DNA from: Zopfochytrium polystomum
Lineage: Eukaryota > Chytridiomycota > Chytridiomycetes > Chytridiales > Chytridiaceae
Assembly (NCBI GenBank): GCA_025765615.1
Contig: JAIVFJ010000029.1
Location: 62,001 to 126,000, forward strand
Direction: 5' to 3'
DNA: 64,000 nt
The notes beneath the pieces were generated by a model. The model saw only the letters and a list, made by a program, of their open reading frames with translations. It was not told the DNA's origin and ran no database searches. The position numbers and the translations under genes were made by a program. Position 1 is the stretch's first letter. Each line of letters starts with the position of its first letter. This document shows, piece after piece, positions 44,779 through 56,948 of the stretch.

Positions 44779-46448
44779 CGAGCAGATTGTTCCAAATGTC
44801 GAACAGACTTTATTTTCGAACCGTGGTTTCACCTTTCGAGACATACGCACTGTCGTTCGAAGCCCACTCCCCAAAAGACTTGGATGATTTTTGTCCGTGC
44901 ATTCGAGCAAAAACGCGTCAAACACCCCCCCACCGTAAAATCGGGACATTGACCATTCGCGTTGTCCCGGCCTGGACTGGTCAGGAATTGTCTGAACGAG
45001 AAAAGCTTGCTTCAGGCCATCGGATCGCTTGTTTGGGCGCGATCGCGATCCAGCGAGGAAACATCCCAGAAGCGGACGGAAAAACAAAACGTCAGGTGAT
45101 GGCAAAGCGGACGGGAGTTGCGGTTAGTTCCCGTCAGTACATCAATTCCATCGGATTAGTTCTCGACTTTACCTCCGTCCAGTCAATTCCATTCGTATCG
45201 GTCGTGGGAGGGAGGGATTCGGTTCCATTTCGGAATGGAGTCGATTAGTTCTTGTGGGGCTCTGGACGTTCCTCCTTGGGGGAGCACAACTTCCGCAGAC
45301 AACGCCTGCACTCTCGCCGCCACCAGGGCGAGACAAGCGAGACAATCGGAAGCCCAGTTTCGGTGGAACGCGGGTCCTGTGCCACCCTGTCAGATATGGC
45401 ACTGTTCATCTTTCTCGCTGAAGGAGTCCGCTTTTCTGCGCGATCGCGGATGAAAAACGGGAAAACAGAAAATCCGGCGACTGGCTGATTTGAAATGAGC
45501 CAGCGTAAATACTTGACGCGGCTAGTATTGTCCATGTCAAAGCTCCGCGGAGCCGCTCCAATCCGGTTTGGACGCGTTGTTGTTCTTGTTATTGTTGTTG
45601 ATGTTGAATTGACTGTTTGGGTTGAACTCGGCTGATTACGCAAACAGTGGAGGGGTCGTGTCAAGCCGTCTGTCTGTCGATATCTCTGTCCGATGCCCCT
45701 CCTTCTCATTTGTGGCTGGGCAGCAAAAAACAAGGGAAAAAAGCGGAAGACGCGGTGGCGGCAAACCCACTGAATGGAAAAAAAAGGAAAAAAAGAAACC
45801 GTGGCTCTGTCTGTTGCCCATTGCCCTTGTCTCTCCCATCTTGTCCGTTTCCAGTTCCAGTATGACCGCCTCCTCCGTCATCAACGGCTGTCGGTGACTG
45901 CAACGGTGGTCAGTGACTGCATTTCGAATGCAGCCGAGACTGGGCGGGAGACTGGCGTTTGGCGCGGCATCCATTTTTCCCACCCCCGATGAGGGCGAAT
46001 GAATCGTTTGTTGGTAATCAAGAGAGAGAGATGCTCCAAGTGGCGGATGAGCAGCGAGACCGGCCGACAGACCGACCGTCCGCACAGGCGGGGCGGACGG
46101 ATCAACCCTTGCACTTATTTCCCGCGCCACACGCTCTGCCTGTCTCTCGCCCTTTCTGGTGCTGTCTTGATTGGGCTTGGCTCTCCTCACCCATTGTCCG
46201 TCCTCCTTCATTCCTTCTTTCTGCTTTTTTCTTTTTGCTTCTGTCTGTACCTGTCCCTGTCCTCTCTCTTCTCTCTCTCTCTCTTTCTCTCTCTCGCTCT
46301 CCTCTCGGCGCCAAGGTCCTTGTCCCACCAGACAGTTTTATAAATAAGCCCCGACCGGCCCGCTGTCCTGCAAAGTCCGCTAAGCGTTAACCCTCCAGCA
46401 GCCCCCTTGCACTCAGCACATACCTTCTCGGCCGCAACAGCATCAAAG
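44779..46448. other. intergenic, no gene recognised
   Basis: 1.7 kb upstream of the first kinase, with pyrimidine-rich microsatellite-like sequence (about 46259-46300) and a TATA-like box. Overlapping ORFs are low-complexity Arg/Ser/Glu artefacts. Confidence 0.5.
46338..46347 (+). promoter_or_regulatory. TATA-like box of kinase 1
   Basis: TTATAAATAA lies about 105 bp upstream of the ATG at 46449, after a CT-rich run. Confidence 0.5.
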
Positions 46449-47825
46449 ATGTTTCTGAGCCCCGCCACCATCACTACCGACGCCGCCTCGATGCGGGGCG
46501 ACTCGGGCTACTCCACCGCACTCTCCACCCCGCCTGCATCGCCAAAGATGCCGCACCTTCCCGCAGACGCCCACAGCACGCCTAAAACCCACCACCACGT
46601 CGACCACCACCAGGTGCACCACGCCCCCATCGCACCTGACTCGCAGCGCCTCTTGGACGTCGCCGACGCCGCCTCGGACGCCGCCTTCAGCGACCACAAC
46701 ACCATCAAGGCCCGCAAGGCCGTCCGCTACGCTCTGCGCACCTCCCCGCGCCTCGACCCCTTCCGCGTCGACCGCATCCTCGGCTACGGCTCCAACGGCG
46801 CCGTCGTCGCCGGCCACGTCGCCGCCACCGGCCAGCCCGTTGCCATCAAACTCATCTACAAATCCGCCGCCTCTGCAGCTTCTGCCTCCCGCACCCACGA
46901 CGATGCGCTCCCGCGCGAGATCGAGCTTGTCCAGCTCCTCGCCGCCGAGCCTTTCTCCCACCCTAACCTCCTCCACGCCCACGACGCCTGGCAGGACGAC
47001 CGCCACTTTTACCTGGTGACCGAGCTCTTTGGCAGCGACTGGCTCTCGGTGCTCTTCGACCCGGCGCAGCCGCCCGCCCAGGAGGACCTCCTCACTTTTT
47101 ACAACCCGCGTCGCGGGACAACGCACACCTTGCGCGTCTCGCCGGGGTCCGCCGACATTTGGGCGTGGTCGATCGCGCAGAAGCACCACATCGGCCAGTC
47201 CTTTGCCCGTCGCCACCCCGGCGCGCCCGCCGCCGCGGCGCCGCTGGCCGACCCGCGCCACGTCCGTCAGATCTTTCAAAAGACCGTCTCGGCCGTTCAC
47301 TACCTCCACACCGTCGCCAACGTCGCACACGGCGACATCAAGGAGGAAAACGTCCTCGTCCAGTCGTTCGCCGTCCCGTGCGCGGACCCGGCCCACGCCC
47401 ACATGCCCGCGCACTCGCACCACCACCTGGACGTCCGCGTCTGCGACTTTGGCCACGCGGTCCGCGGCGGCGAGGACGGGTCCCGCCCGCAGCTGGCTTC
47501 GTACGGCACGGCCCACGTCACACCGCCCGAGCTGCAGCGCCGCGACAAGCCCGCGGACGGGTTCGCCGCCGACGTGTTTGCGCTAGGCGTGCTGCTGTTC
47601 ACGCTGCTCCACGGACCCGGCAAAGTCCCCGCGCTGCTCGAGGCGGCGGCCGCGAAGCGCGGCAAAGTTGCGTTCCCGAAGACCGGGAAGCTGCCGATCG
47701 CAGGGGACGTTGACCCGCGCGTGCCGAGGGAGTGCGTTGAGATTATCGAGGGGATGACGATGGTGCGCGCAGAGGACCGGTGGTCGCTCGAGGACGTGCT
47801 GGCTCATCCGTGGATGCGCGGGTGA
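46449..47825 (+). CDS. Ser/Thr protein kinase, tandem copy 1
   Basis: The ATG at 46449 gives 458 residues, one exon. The N-terminal 90 residues are Pro/Ser/His-rich with two STPPASP-type motifs. The kinase domain has the glycine loop LGYGSNGAVVAGH, the VAIK lysine (about residue 134), catalytic loop HGDIKEENVLV (His-Gly-Asp instead of His-Arg-Asp, Asp296), CDFG (333-335), GTAHVTPPEL and DVFALGVLLF. A 60-residue insert (about 203-264) containing NPRRGTTHTLRVSPGSADIW separates hinge from helix E and is conserved in copy 2, so it is a family feature. The HGD loop makes it a non-RD kinase. Pathway unknown. Confidence 0.9.
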   Translation: MFLSPATITTDAASMRGDSGYSTALSTPPASPKMPHLPADAHSTPKTHHHVDHHQVHHAPIAPDSQRLLDVADAASDAAFSDHNTIKARKAVRYALRTSPRLDPFRVDRILGYGSNGAVVAGHVAATGQPVAIKLIYKSAASAASASRTHDDALPREIELVQLLAAEPFSHPNLLHAHDAWQDDRHFYLVTELFGSDWLSVLFDPAQPPAQEDLLTFYNPRRGTTHTLRVSPGSADIWAWSIAQKHHIGQSFARRHPGAPAAAAPLADPRHVRQIFQKTVSAVHYLHTVANVAHGDIKEENVLVQSFAVPCADPAHAHMPAHSHHHLDVRVCDFGHAVRGGEDGSRPQLASYGTAHVTPPELQRRDKPADGFAADVFALGVLLFTLLHGPGKVPALLEAAAAKRGKVAFPKTGKLPIAGDVDPRVPRECVEIIEGMTMVRAEDRWSLEDVLAHPWMRG

Positions 47826-49879
47826 ACCGGCAGCACCATTCGAGCGGATATTTCTAGGCGGAAATGCTTCTGGGCCTTGCCCACACAACTATTTCCCCGG
47901 TGGCCTAAAACCGACGACTCGACGAGGGCGAAACGTAGCGGTCCGAAACATGACCCACCTTCACCCCCACCTTGACGCCTGGCGCGGTCCCTCCCCACAT
48001 CCTTTTTAACTTTCCCTCCTATCTCTCCCCCAAGAAATCTGGTCCTTGGATCGCGGATTTCCAGTCTGATCGTCCGGCCTATTGTGCCATGGACAGGTCC
48101 TGGGCCCCGTCTTTCCACTCTGTACCTCTCCATTTCTTTGGTCGAGAACGGAACCCTTTTTTTTTTCTCTCTCCATTTCACGCAAGTTGAACCCCAGTCC
48201 ATTGTGCCATTCAGTTATCGTCTCTCTCTTTTCTTCTCCCCAACCGCTGCGCGGCATTTTTCCTCTTCGTGTTCCTTCCCTGCAACTACTTGCTCCATGT
48301 AGAGTCTCATCCCAAACAAACGGAAACAACCAAAAAACAAACGGCAACAGAAACAAAAAAGAAAGAACTCGAGCATTACCTTTATAGACGTCATAACGCT
48401 TTCAACAAAAAAAAAAAAAAAAAAAAAAAGAAAAAAGTGTATGACCCTCAAATAATTTTGCCGAAGTGATGGACGCCGAAGAACCTGGAAGGGGTCGTGC
48501 AAGCTTGGGGACGCGAACGACGACCCCATCGTCGAGCGCGGCGCAAAGCAGTCCGTTCCGTCCGTCCGTCCGTCCGTCTAAAAGCGCGGGCGTGACAGGC
48601 GGGAGCCCGATCTTTGCTTCGGAACCCGGAAGCTTGACTTCCGTCCTTCTCACTAACAGATTCGAGGGAAAAAAATCCTCGAACGTTCTCGCTTTCCGCA
48701 CGTTGGGGGCGCTTGTATCGGCCAACTTGCGCTTGACTGATTTCACCGCCATTTCTCTCTCGCGGAACGGACGTCAGGGGTTCGGGGTCCCGATCAGACG
48801 GGCAATGGGTTCGGGGTTCGTCTTTTGGATTGGCCGATGCATCGGACTTTCGTTGCCTCGTTCGGCCGCAAACACGGCGATGTTTTCCTACCAAAACAAA
48901 AGAGAGAGAGAAAGAGGGTGAAAGCGGAACAATGGATTCCCAACTCCCGCCTCCATTTCTTGAACAATCAACATTTGCTTGCTCACAACGCCAAACGGGC
49001 AGAAGGGGTGAAGGGGGTGATTCCTCCACGTTTTGAGTTAGAAAGGGGCGGGACGAAGAGGGAAGTGGCTCTGTCGAGGAAGGGTTTGTGCGTGAGTGTG
49101 AGTGTGTGAGAGAGAGAGAGAGAGTGTGTGTGTGTGTGTTTGTGTGTGTGTTTGTGTGTGTGTATGTGTGTGTGTGCGTCAGTCTAGTCGCCCACGTCTC
49201 CGTTGGCGGTTGGATCGCGCAGGCCAAAAACCACAAGCAATGCATCAAATCAGACAAAGAAAAAACAGAAGGACCAAAAACAAAATTCTCTTCTTGTTTC
49301 TGACCAAGCGGGCGACGGAACAAAATCTGCCCCGCATTGCTCATTGATGGAAAAGTGAGCGCGCATTTCCATTCCGTAATCGATTGTTTATGATTTATTG
49401 GCACAAAGAATGGGCAAAAAATTCGAATTTTCTACTTTTTTTTTGTTTTGCTTTGATTTACTTTGTTGTTTTTCTTTTGGTACTTTTTCTGTTTGGTCAA
49501 CAACCCCCCAACCGGGTTCCGCCGCTGGGTAAAACAGACAGAAAAACACAAAGCTGTGGCGAAAGGGGAAAATTTTTTTCCTTCCCGTGGATACACGCGA
49601 AAGCAGGCGGTTTCTCAAGGAATTGGCGAAAATCCGAATGCAAGCACGAACTGCGAAGGAAAAAAAAAAAGAAAAACAAAACAAAAACAAAAACAAAAAA
49701 CCCTCAAAGAGCAGCGCCCAGCGCAGGAGTCCGTCTGTCGCTTCTCTCTCGCACTCTCTTTCTCTCTCTCTCTCTCTCACTCTCTCTCTCTTTCTCTCAT
49801 CTTTTTTTTCCTTTTCACCAAGCGCAAAAAAGAAAGAAAAAAAAAAAAAAAAAGAAAAGAAACGAATAGAGTACAGTCG
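47826..49879. other. spacer between tandem kinases
   Basis: Contains a poly(A) run (about 48407-48429), a GTCC repeat (about 48559-48577), a GA then TG microsatellite (about 49099-49177), a CT run (about 49755-49798) and an A-rich tract ending 25 bp before kinase 2. No gene recognised. Confidence 0.55.
49099..49177. repeat. GA followed by TG microsatellite
   Basis: GAGAGA changes into interrupted TG repeats. Confidence 0.9.
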
Positions 49880-51722
49880 ATGCCTTCGCGGCCACAGCCG
49901 TCAGAACCGCCGCCGCCGCCGCCGCCGTCGTCCTCCTCCCCAGTGCTCTCCGTCTCCTCCGTCTCCCTTTTCTACTCACCCTCCTCCTCCTCGTCCTCGT
50001 CCTCTTTCTCCTCGCGGAACTCGCCCCGCCGGAGCCCACTTCGGAGACTGGCCGCGCACTCCTCCTGGACCAACCGCCACACCACCGCAACCGCAACGTT
50101 ACCCACGAGTACCGCAACTACGACCACAACAACAACCCCAGCGGCTGCCCTCATATCCTTCTCGCACTCGTCGTTGTCCACGGCCATGACCTCCACCCCG
50201 CCGGCCTCACCTCCAGAGCCTTCGCGTATTCACACGCCCGCAAACACCGGTGGTCGACCCCTCCACCGGGCACACTCGCCAAACGAGACGGCGGTTGCTT
50301 CGACCCCACCAGCTTCGCCACGGAACAACCCATCCATTGAGGTTTTAATGGACACGGACAGCGAAGGCACGGCGTACCGCTCCACGAGCAGGTCCACAGC
50401 GTCGTCTTCGTCGTCGAGCTGGGGGATCTCGGCGCCACCCCCCCGCCGCACCAAAGCCCCAGCCAGCGCAGATCCCGCCGGCCTACCTCGACGACGCACC
50501 GACGTCCTTCCACGCGATCGAGCTAGAAGACGCCGCCTCCGACACCGTCTTCGACGACGCCAACACGATCAAAGCCCGCCGCGTCGTCCGCCGCGCGCTC
50601 CGCACCTCCCCACGCTTCGACGCCTACCACATCGACCGCATCCTCGGCTACGGCACCAACGGCGCCGTCGTAGCCGGCCACGTCGCCGCGTCGGGGTATC
50701 CCGTCGCCGTCAAGATCATCTACCGCGACACCGAGCGCCGGGACGACGACCCCCGCGGCCGCGGCCGCGGCCGCAACGGAGAAGTCGTGCTGCTGCGCGC
50801 ACTCGCGCGGCGGGAACTCACGCACCCGAACTTGCTGCACGCCCTTGACGCGTGGCAGGATAAGGATAACTACTACGTCACGACGGACGTGATCGGGAGC
50901 GACTGGCTCTCGCTCGTCGTCGATCCGACAAAACCGCCCGCCGACGAGGACTCGCTCTGCTTTGTAAACCCGCGCCGCCAAGGCCTCGTCCACCGCCTCC
51001 GCGTCTCTCCGGGCGCCGGCGACGTCTGGGCCTGGGCCGTCGCGCGCCGCCACATGGCCGCCCGGCACAACAGCCAGCGGCTCGCCGTCCCCGACCCGCG
51101 CCACGTGCGGCAGATATTTGCGCAGGTCGCCGCCGCCGTGCACCACCTCCACGCGGTGCTCCACACCGCGCATGGAGATATCAAGGAGGAGAATGTACTC
51201 GTGCAGGCAGCGCGCGCTGAGGAGCTCTGCACGAGCCCGGAACATGGGGGGAGCCCGCCGCACGCGCATACCGTACTGACGGCGGTGCTCTGCGACTACG
51301 GACACGCCGTGCGCGGCGACGACGATGACGGCCGCCCGCCGCGACTGACTTCGTACGGCACCGCACAGGTCACGCCGCCCGAGCTGCGGCGGCGGCGGCC
51401 GCGCGGCGCAGGCCAGCGTCTGTCGGCCGACGGCTTCGCCGCGGACGTGTTTGCACTCGGCGTGCTGCTATACACGATGCTGCACGGCCCCGGCCGCGTC
51501 CCGCGCGCGCTGGATCCCGCCGCCGCCGCCACCGACGACGACGGTCTGTGGCTGCCCGCGTGGTTCCCGGAGCGAGGCCCGCTGCCGCTGGACGCCGACG
51601 AGGTCGGCGCGTGGGTGCCGAGGGAGTGCGTCGAGATTGTGCGGGGGATGACAATGGTGCGGCCCGAGGAGCGGTGGGGGATGGAGCGGGTGATAGCGCA
51701 TCCGTGGGTAGCGCGGGGATGA
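49880..51722 (+). CDS. Ser/Thr protein kinase, tandem copy 2 (one frame break at a C run)
   Basis: ATG at 49880 or 50186; a Ser/Thr-rich N-terminus contains two STPPASP-type motifs as in copy 1. The frame breaks in a seven-C run at 50438-50444. Reading it as six Cs gives APPPAAPKPQPAQIPPAYLD and joins the kinase frame that ends at 51722. Kinase features: LGYGTNGAVVAGH, VAVK, HGDIKEENVLV, CDYG (Phe of DFG replaced by Tyr), GTAQVTPPEL, DVFALGVLLY. The insert NPRRQGLVHRLRVSPGAGDVW is shared with copy 1. The one-base excess may be real or an assembly error at the homopolymer. Confidence 0.85.
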
Positions 51723-52377
51723 TGTGCGTAGGATTTCAAGTCGGACTCATCGGCGGCCTCGTTCTTTCTTTCGTTCGATTCTGGGTTTTCGTTCCCTTTT
51801 CGCCCCGCGGTCTGGATCATGCAGCGCATTTGCACCAAGTACTCTTTGGGCATTGATTGCGCTTTATGGTTTCAGCTGGTTACGTTTTGTTGACCTCGTT
51901 TCTTCCCTAGATTGGGCCCCTTGCATCGCACTCCCCTCCCTAATTTTCACCTCATCACCAGCATTGCATAGCATCTCACTCGTTTTCCTTTCTTTCTCCC
52001 AACTCTTCTCTTTCTCCCAACTCTTCTCTTCTTCGACTTTTTGCATGACTGTCCCTCTTGCCAACCCGACTGGGATGCCCCCCTGTTGATCTCATTTGCT
52101 TGTTCGGCGCCCGTTCCACAACTGTTTTTTTTTCCCTTTCTTCTCCGGCGGAGGACAAGTCTCCGGTGTTGCATCTGTTCAGTAGTGCATTCCATGTTGC
52201 AATCGTCTCCAGCATTGGTTACCTCAACTTCAAAATTTCCTCTTTTATTTTTTCTTTCTTCTGTCGTAAAATTGACTTCCAGTTGCTTCTTCATTTCATG
52301 TCAGAAGAAGTTAAAGAGCTGCCCGCGGTGCGACGACTCCCACGAATAATCATGAAACTTTCAAAAATTACCGTGTT
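51723..52377. other. intergenic, no gene recognised
   Basis: CT-rich with a duplicated 16-bp piece (CCCAACTCTTCTC at about 52007 and 52017-52030). No gene. Confidence 0.5.
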
Positions 52378-53902
52378 TCAACCAGTTTCAATAGCAGGCC
52401 ATTTCGACCAGTGCGAGCCGGAATAAGCCCACTCGCGCGGCTCTCGCTCGGTAAAAATCAATATCACGTACTTGCACCTCATCACGGACACGACCGAAAG
52501 TGCAGTGTGTATAATACATCGAACGAGCAGCTTCACAATAATCGCAACCGAGGCTTGTTGTTTGTACACTTCCGACATGCTTCGTAATGATTGTGATTTG
52601 CGAGAGGGAGAAAAAAAAAGGCAATCGACACCGCGTTAAAGACCATGACCGCGTACGTTATTGCCCACACTTCAGGTATTATTGAAGTTCTTCGGTTAAT
52701 CTGGAGTTCGAAGATTCGTTCACCACTTCTCCCTGGGGAAAGGTAAGGTTTGCGCACAACACGGACCTGCCAGTTTATCCAAGAGTACGAAGGTCCTACA
52801 AATGGAAATGCCGATTTAATAGATAAGCGATGAGGGTGGGGGAGAGAGAAAGAGGGATGGGTTACCGACTCTAATGGCAAAGGTGTTAAATACTGCCTCA
52901 ATCATCAAAAAAGTATCAAGTTACAAGTGAATCACTGCGTTACTAACGAAAACTGTGGCGGGAGCCAGGTGCAAAACAAATGATCGTGGACAAGTTACAG
53001 AAAGCGCGCGGCACGCGGCATGGTCGGTCAAGAACGGTATCTTCGTTAGGGCAAGGTTCGCACAAGGCTACTTTCCCTGCCTTGAGATTGTAAAGATCTG
53101 GATTCAGGGACAAAGACGCCATCAGTGAGAGCTCCAAACCGGAAGGAATCACTCTCCGACGGCAACTCACACCCGGCGATCCACTTGATTCTATTAAACG
53201 CGTCAAAGTCAAAATCTTGCGATACTCTTCAGTAGAGCAAGCCGTCCAAAAAGCCGTGGAACACACGTTGAGCAAAGTCGCAAAGAGGATCGACCAAAGG
53301 AGGAACCGATTGTTGATTCTGCCGAAGGAGTTCCAGTATGCCGTGATCTCCTAATCTCATCGCGGCATTTTTCACGAGCAAAGAGTAAACATGGTCCGTG
53401 GTGACGGTGTAGCGCGTTGGTTCAAAAGGAAAGAGAAAGCAAGATTTAGCACTGTGCGACAAGATACACTAAGATCTTGCGGATCGATTGGATGATCTCG
53501 GTCGCGAATCCTCCGTCCACCCCAAAGCGGGCTGCTTCACGGGTAATGCACGTCGTGATCAGACAGTGGAAGGGAGAAAAGGCCGAGCGCAACAAGTACA
53601 CGATATTCGACGTACAAATACGATCGTTCCACCTCCAGAGATCAGGTTGCCGTTCCCGAAAGAGATGAAAGGTGTAGGATCCATATTTGCTCAAGCGCCT
53701 CCGCTGATGGATTGGGTACGGGGATGCTGTCTCGGTTTTCTTCTTTTTGGAAATCGATTCCGTGCGTAAGAGAAAAAGGACCGCGAAACACGAAACGCGA
53801 TAGGTAAAACGTCCCGAAATTCCAGAAGTTTGTCAGATCGTGCCGAGCATTGAGGGTCGTAGTGCATATGTTCGATCGTGAGTCTAGAAGGAACTTTGAC
53901 AT
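52378..53902 (-). pseudogene. degraded membrane-protein gene related to the locus at 58.0 kb
   Basis: On the minus strand, coding-like blocks occur in changing frames: SKYGSYTFHLFRERQPDLWR (53694), FEPTRYTVTTDHVYSLLVKN (about 53420), KWIAGCELPSESDSF (about 53195, after an in-frame TGA), ITYAVMVFNAVSIAFFF (about 52660), and after a one-base shift MSEVYKQQASVAIIVKLLVR (52560). The last block aligns with MSRVYNTSASSAIVAKMLIR at 58166 on the plus strand. Some breaks may be introns, but the shift next to a nine-T run suggests decay. Family not recognised. Confidence 0.4.
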
Positions 53903-54710
53903 CTGCAGAGGCTATTTACTTCCGCACCCGTGGATCTGAGTGCCAAAGGACAATGACGTTTGTGGGGCCGTGCTCCTGTGTCGTGTTGCTCCTCCGCTAC
54001 AGCCCCTCCCCTCTTCCATTTTCACTTTTTTCTCAAATCACATGATTTAAAACCCTTGAGTTGCACGGGGCGGTGGAAGTCCCAATCCAGCAGGACGGAG
54101 CCAAAACCTTTTCAGGTAACCGCAAAGCTTTCAAAAGTTTTGCTGTACTTCCACCAGTTGCAGGCATACGGTCGATTGCCGTCGCACAACCTTTTCCAAA
54201 CTCAACGAGTTTGTCAGAGCGTCTTCCCCGCGATGGCCACAGGAGTTCGTCAAAGTTCTAGTGGAGGTATCAATCTTGCGGCCAGAAGGAACTTTGACAC
54301 CTGCAGAGGCAATTGGCTCCCGCCTCCGTGGGCGTGGCTGTCGTGTACGCGGCGGTTGGGAGTGGGTTATGCTATTGTGTCCTCTTGCTCCCCTCAACCC
54401 GACTTACTTTTTTACTATTTCTCGAATCGAGTCCTTTTCCTTTAGAGCCCCTTTGTGGCCAGTTATAAACTCTCAGCGTATACAACAAACTGCCGCCCCA
54501 TGCTGGCCGACGTGCTTGTTCCGTCCGGTGGAGGGGTCGAAGCACGAGCTTTCCGAGGTCGGAGTTTGAATCCTTCACAGATTCTGTTGTCGCTGAACGT
54601 GGGTGGATCGCCACGATCTCCCGCTCTGCCCTTCTCCTCCTCCGTTTTCTCGTTTTCTGCAAACTGCTGCAACGAATCGGCAGTTCTTCCTCGCAACGGC
54701 GATCAACTCG

Positions 54711-54757
<47 letters not shown>

Positions 54758-55062
54758 TCATCCTGTCCGCGAACGCGAGGGGAAGACAAGTCTTCAACTG
54801 ACATGTCTGACTGGGAGCAGAGAAAGAAGAAAAAGGAGAAAGCAGGGAAAAAAAAAAAGAAGAAAGAATGAAAGAATGAAAGGCAGAAAGAGAAAGAAAG
54901 AACGAAAGAAAAGAAAGAACGAAAGAAAGAAAGAACGAAAGAAAGAAAGAGAGAAAGAATGAATAAAAAAAAAAACCGGCAAGAAAGAAAAAAGGAAACG
55001 ACCAATAAATAGATCGGCGTGTCGGCACCCTCTTGCACACACCACCCCCTGCACCCTTCGCA
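53903..55062. other. intergenic with CT and AAAG repeats
   Basis: A (TC)20 run lies at 54714-54753, with AAAGAAAGAACG-type repeats at about 54850-54970, directly upstream of the nucleolin-like gene. No gene recognised. Confidence 0.6.
54714..54753. repeat. (TC)20 microsatellite
   Basis: Uninterrupted CT dinucleotides. Confidence 0.95.
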
Positions 55063-56623
55063 ATGGCCAAGAACACCACCGTCACAAAGAAGGCCGCCAA
55101 GGCCGACCCCGCCCCCGCCCCCGTCGTGAAGAAAGCGGCCGAGAAGGCCGTTGTCCCCACAAAGAAGGCTGCTGCTGCCGCTGTTGCCCCCGTTGCTGCT
55201 CCTGCTGCGAAGAAGGCTGAGACCGCAAAGGCCTCGAAGAAGGTTAGGATTCCCCCCCGATGCTCCGATGGTTGGATGATGATGATGATGATGATGATGA
55301 TGGCGCATATGAACCTTTCTTCTTTCGAGTGCTGCTTTTTGTTGGTCGCTGGCTGGTTCGCGGGTTGAAAGGGGCGCGCCGCTCCGTGGGGGCGCGCGCC
55401 CCTTTGTCCCTGGTCGCAAATTTGAGTTGTTGGTTCTGACCCGATGCTTTTGCATGCGAATGCATTAGCAACCTGTGAAGGTGGTCGAGCCGGAGCCCGA
55501 GTCGGAAGAAGAAGAGCAAGAAGAAGAGGAAGACGAAGAGTCTGCCGAGCAGGAGGACTCGATGGAGGATGCCAAAGGTAAACATCACGCGATGTACTTT
55601 CGTTTCCAGGACAACCTCCTCACGACCCATTTCTTTAAAACAGAAGAGGCTGACGACGAAGAGGACGACGAAGAGGACGAGGAAGAAGCGGCCGCCGAAG
55701 ACGCCGCCGAGGAAGACGCCGCCGAAGAGGACGCGGCCGAAGAGGACGCCGAGGAAGAAGAGGACGAGGAGGAGGAGAAGCCCGTCTCCAAAAAACGTGC
55801 TGCCGAATCCGCTGCCCAGCCCGCGGCCAAGAAAACAAAGTCCGACGACGCCGCCGAGCCCGCCACCACCATCTTCATTGGCAACCTGCCGTGGTCCGCT
55901 GACGAGGACTCCATCGCGGCCGAGTTTGCCGACTGCGGAGAAGTCACTTCCGTTCGTCTCCCCGTCGACCGGAACACCCAAAAGAAGAAGGGCTTCGGCT
56001 ACGTGACCTTTACCACCGAGGAGGCCGCCCAGGCTGCGGTCGAACTCGGCACCAAAACGATCGACGGTCGCGACGTGCGCATCGACTTCGCCGCCCCGTC
56101 CGCCCCCCGCCAGAAGCAAGAAGGCGGCTTTGGTCGCGTCGAGCAGCCCAAGTCGAGCCCGACCGAGATCCTCTTTGTCGGAAACCTACCCTTCTCCGCC
56201 ACCGAGGACGCCGTTGCCGAGTTCTTTGGCGAGCACGGCACAGTCGTGTCCACCCGCCTCCCCACGGACCGCGAGAGCGGACGGCCCAAGGGCTTTGCGT
56301 ATGTCACCTTTGGGTCCGTAGACGAAGCCAAGGCAGCCGTCGAGGCCCTGAACGGCGCAGACTTTGAGGGCCGTAATATCCGTCTCGACTTCTCGTCCCC
56401 GCGCGACCCCAACAGCGGCGGCGGTGGCGGCGGATTCCGCGGTGGCCGCGGTGGTGGCTTTGGTGGCGGCGGCCATGGCGGCTTTGGCGGCGGTGGCCGT
56501 GGTGGCCGCGGTGGTTTCGGTGGTGGTCGTGGTGGCAATGGTGGGTTCGGTGGCCGCGGCGGAGGCGGTCGTGGTGGATTTGGTGGCCGTGGTGGTGGTC
56601 GTGGCGGCCACCAGCGGTTCTAA
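55063..56623 (+). CDS. gar2: nucleolin / gar2-type nucleolar RNA-binding protein
   Basis: Exons 55063-55242, 55469-55577, 55644-56623; 422 residues with matching phases. The architecture is classical: Lys/Ala-rich basic N-terminus, long Glu/Asp tracts, RRM1 (about residues 169-245; RNP2 IFIGNL, RNP1 KGFGYVTF), RRM2 (about 272-350; LFVGNL, KGFAYVTF) and a Gly/Arg-rich RGG tail (about 358-422). Gar2/Nsr1/nucleolin act in pre-rRNA processing and 40S assembly. Intron 1 holds a (GAT)n run (about 55276-55301). Intron 2 (66 bp) is a multiple of three without a stop, so its retention would add 22 residues inside the acidic region. Confidence 0.93.
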
Positions 56624-56811
56624 GGTCCTTTCCCTTGGAAGGAAGCTCTCCACTGGATGTTGGTTGATAGATGATGGGTCTCCGGGACGGTGTTTTGTCC
56701 CTCTTTCTTTTCCTTCTCTCACGTCGGTCTTCCAAATGCTTTCAGTTTACTTTTCTCTAGCCTGTATTTTATTGCACTCTTAATCTGGACCCAGGTCTGA
56801 GTTTATCGTCG

Positions 56812-56817
56812 AATAAA
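56812..56817 (+). terminator. polyadenylation signal of the nucleolin-like gene
   Basis: AATAAA lies 189 bp after the stop codon, about 130 bp before the next gene. Confidence 0.55.
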
Positions 56818-56948
56818 AGACTAGGTACCCCGAATGACTTCACTGCGTGTTGACGTGGTCTTCGGCTTTTGTGCGTGGACGAGGAAAAACTGATGCGCCT
56901 TGTCAAGCTGCCTACTGTGAAAGAAAGAAAGAAAGAACCAAGAGGAAG

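Noticed and set aside
46443..47516. 357-residue minus-strand ORF opposite kinase 1
   Set aside because: Pure shadow of the kinase: Val/Gly/Arg-rich, no domain.
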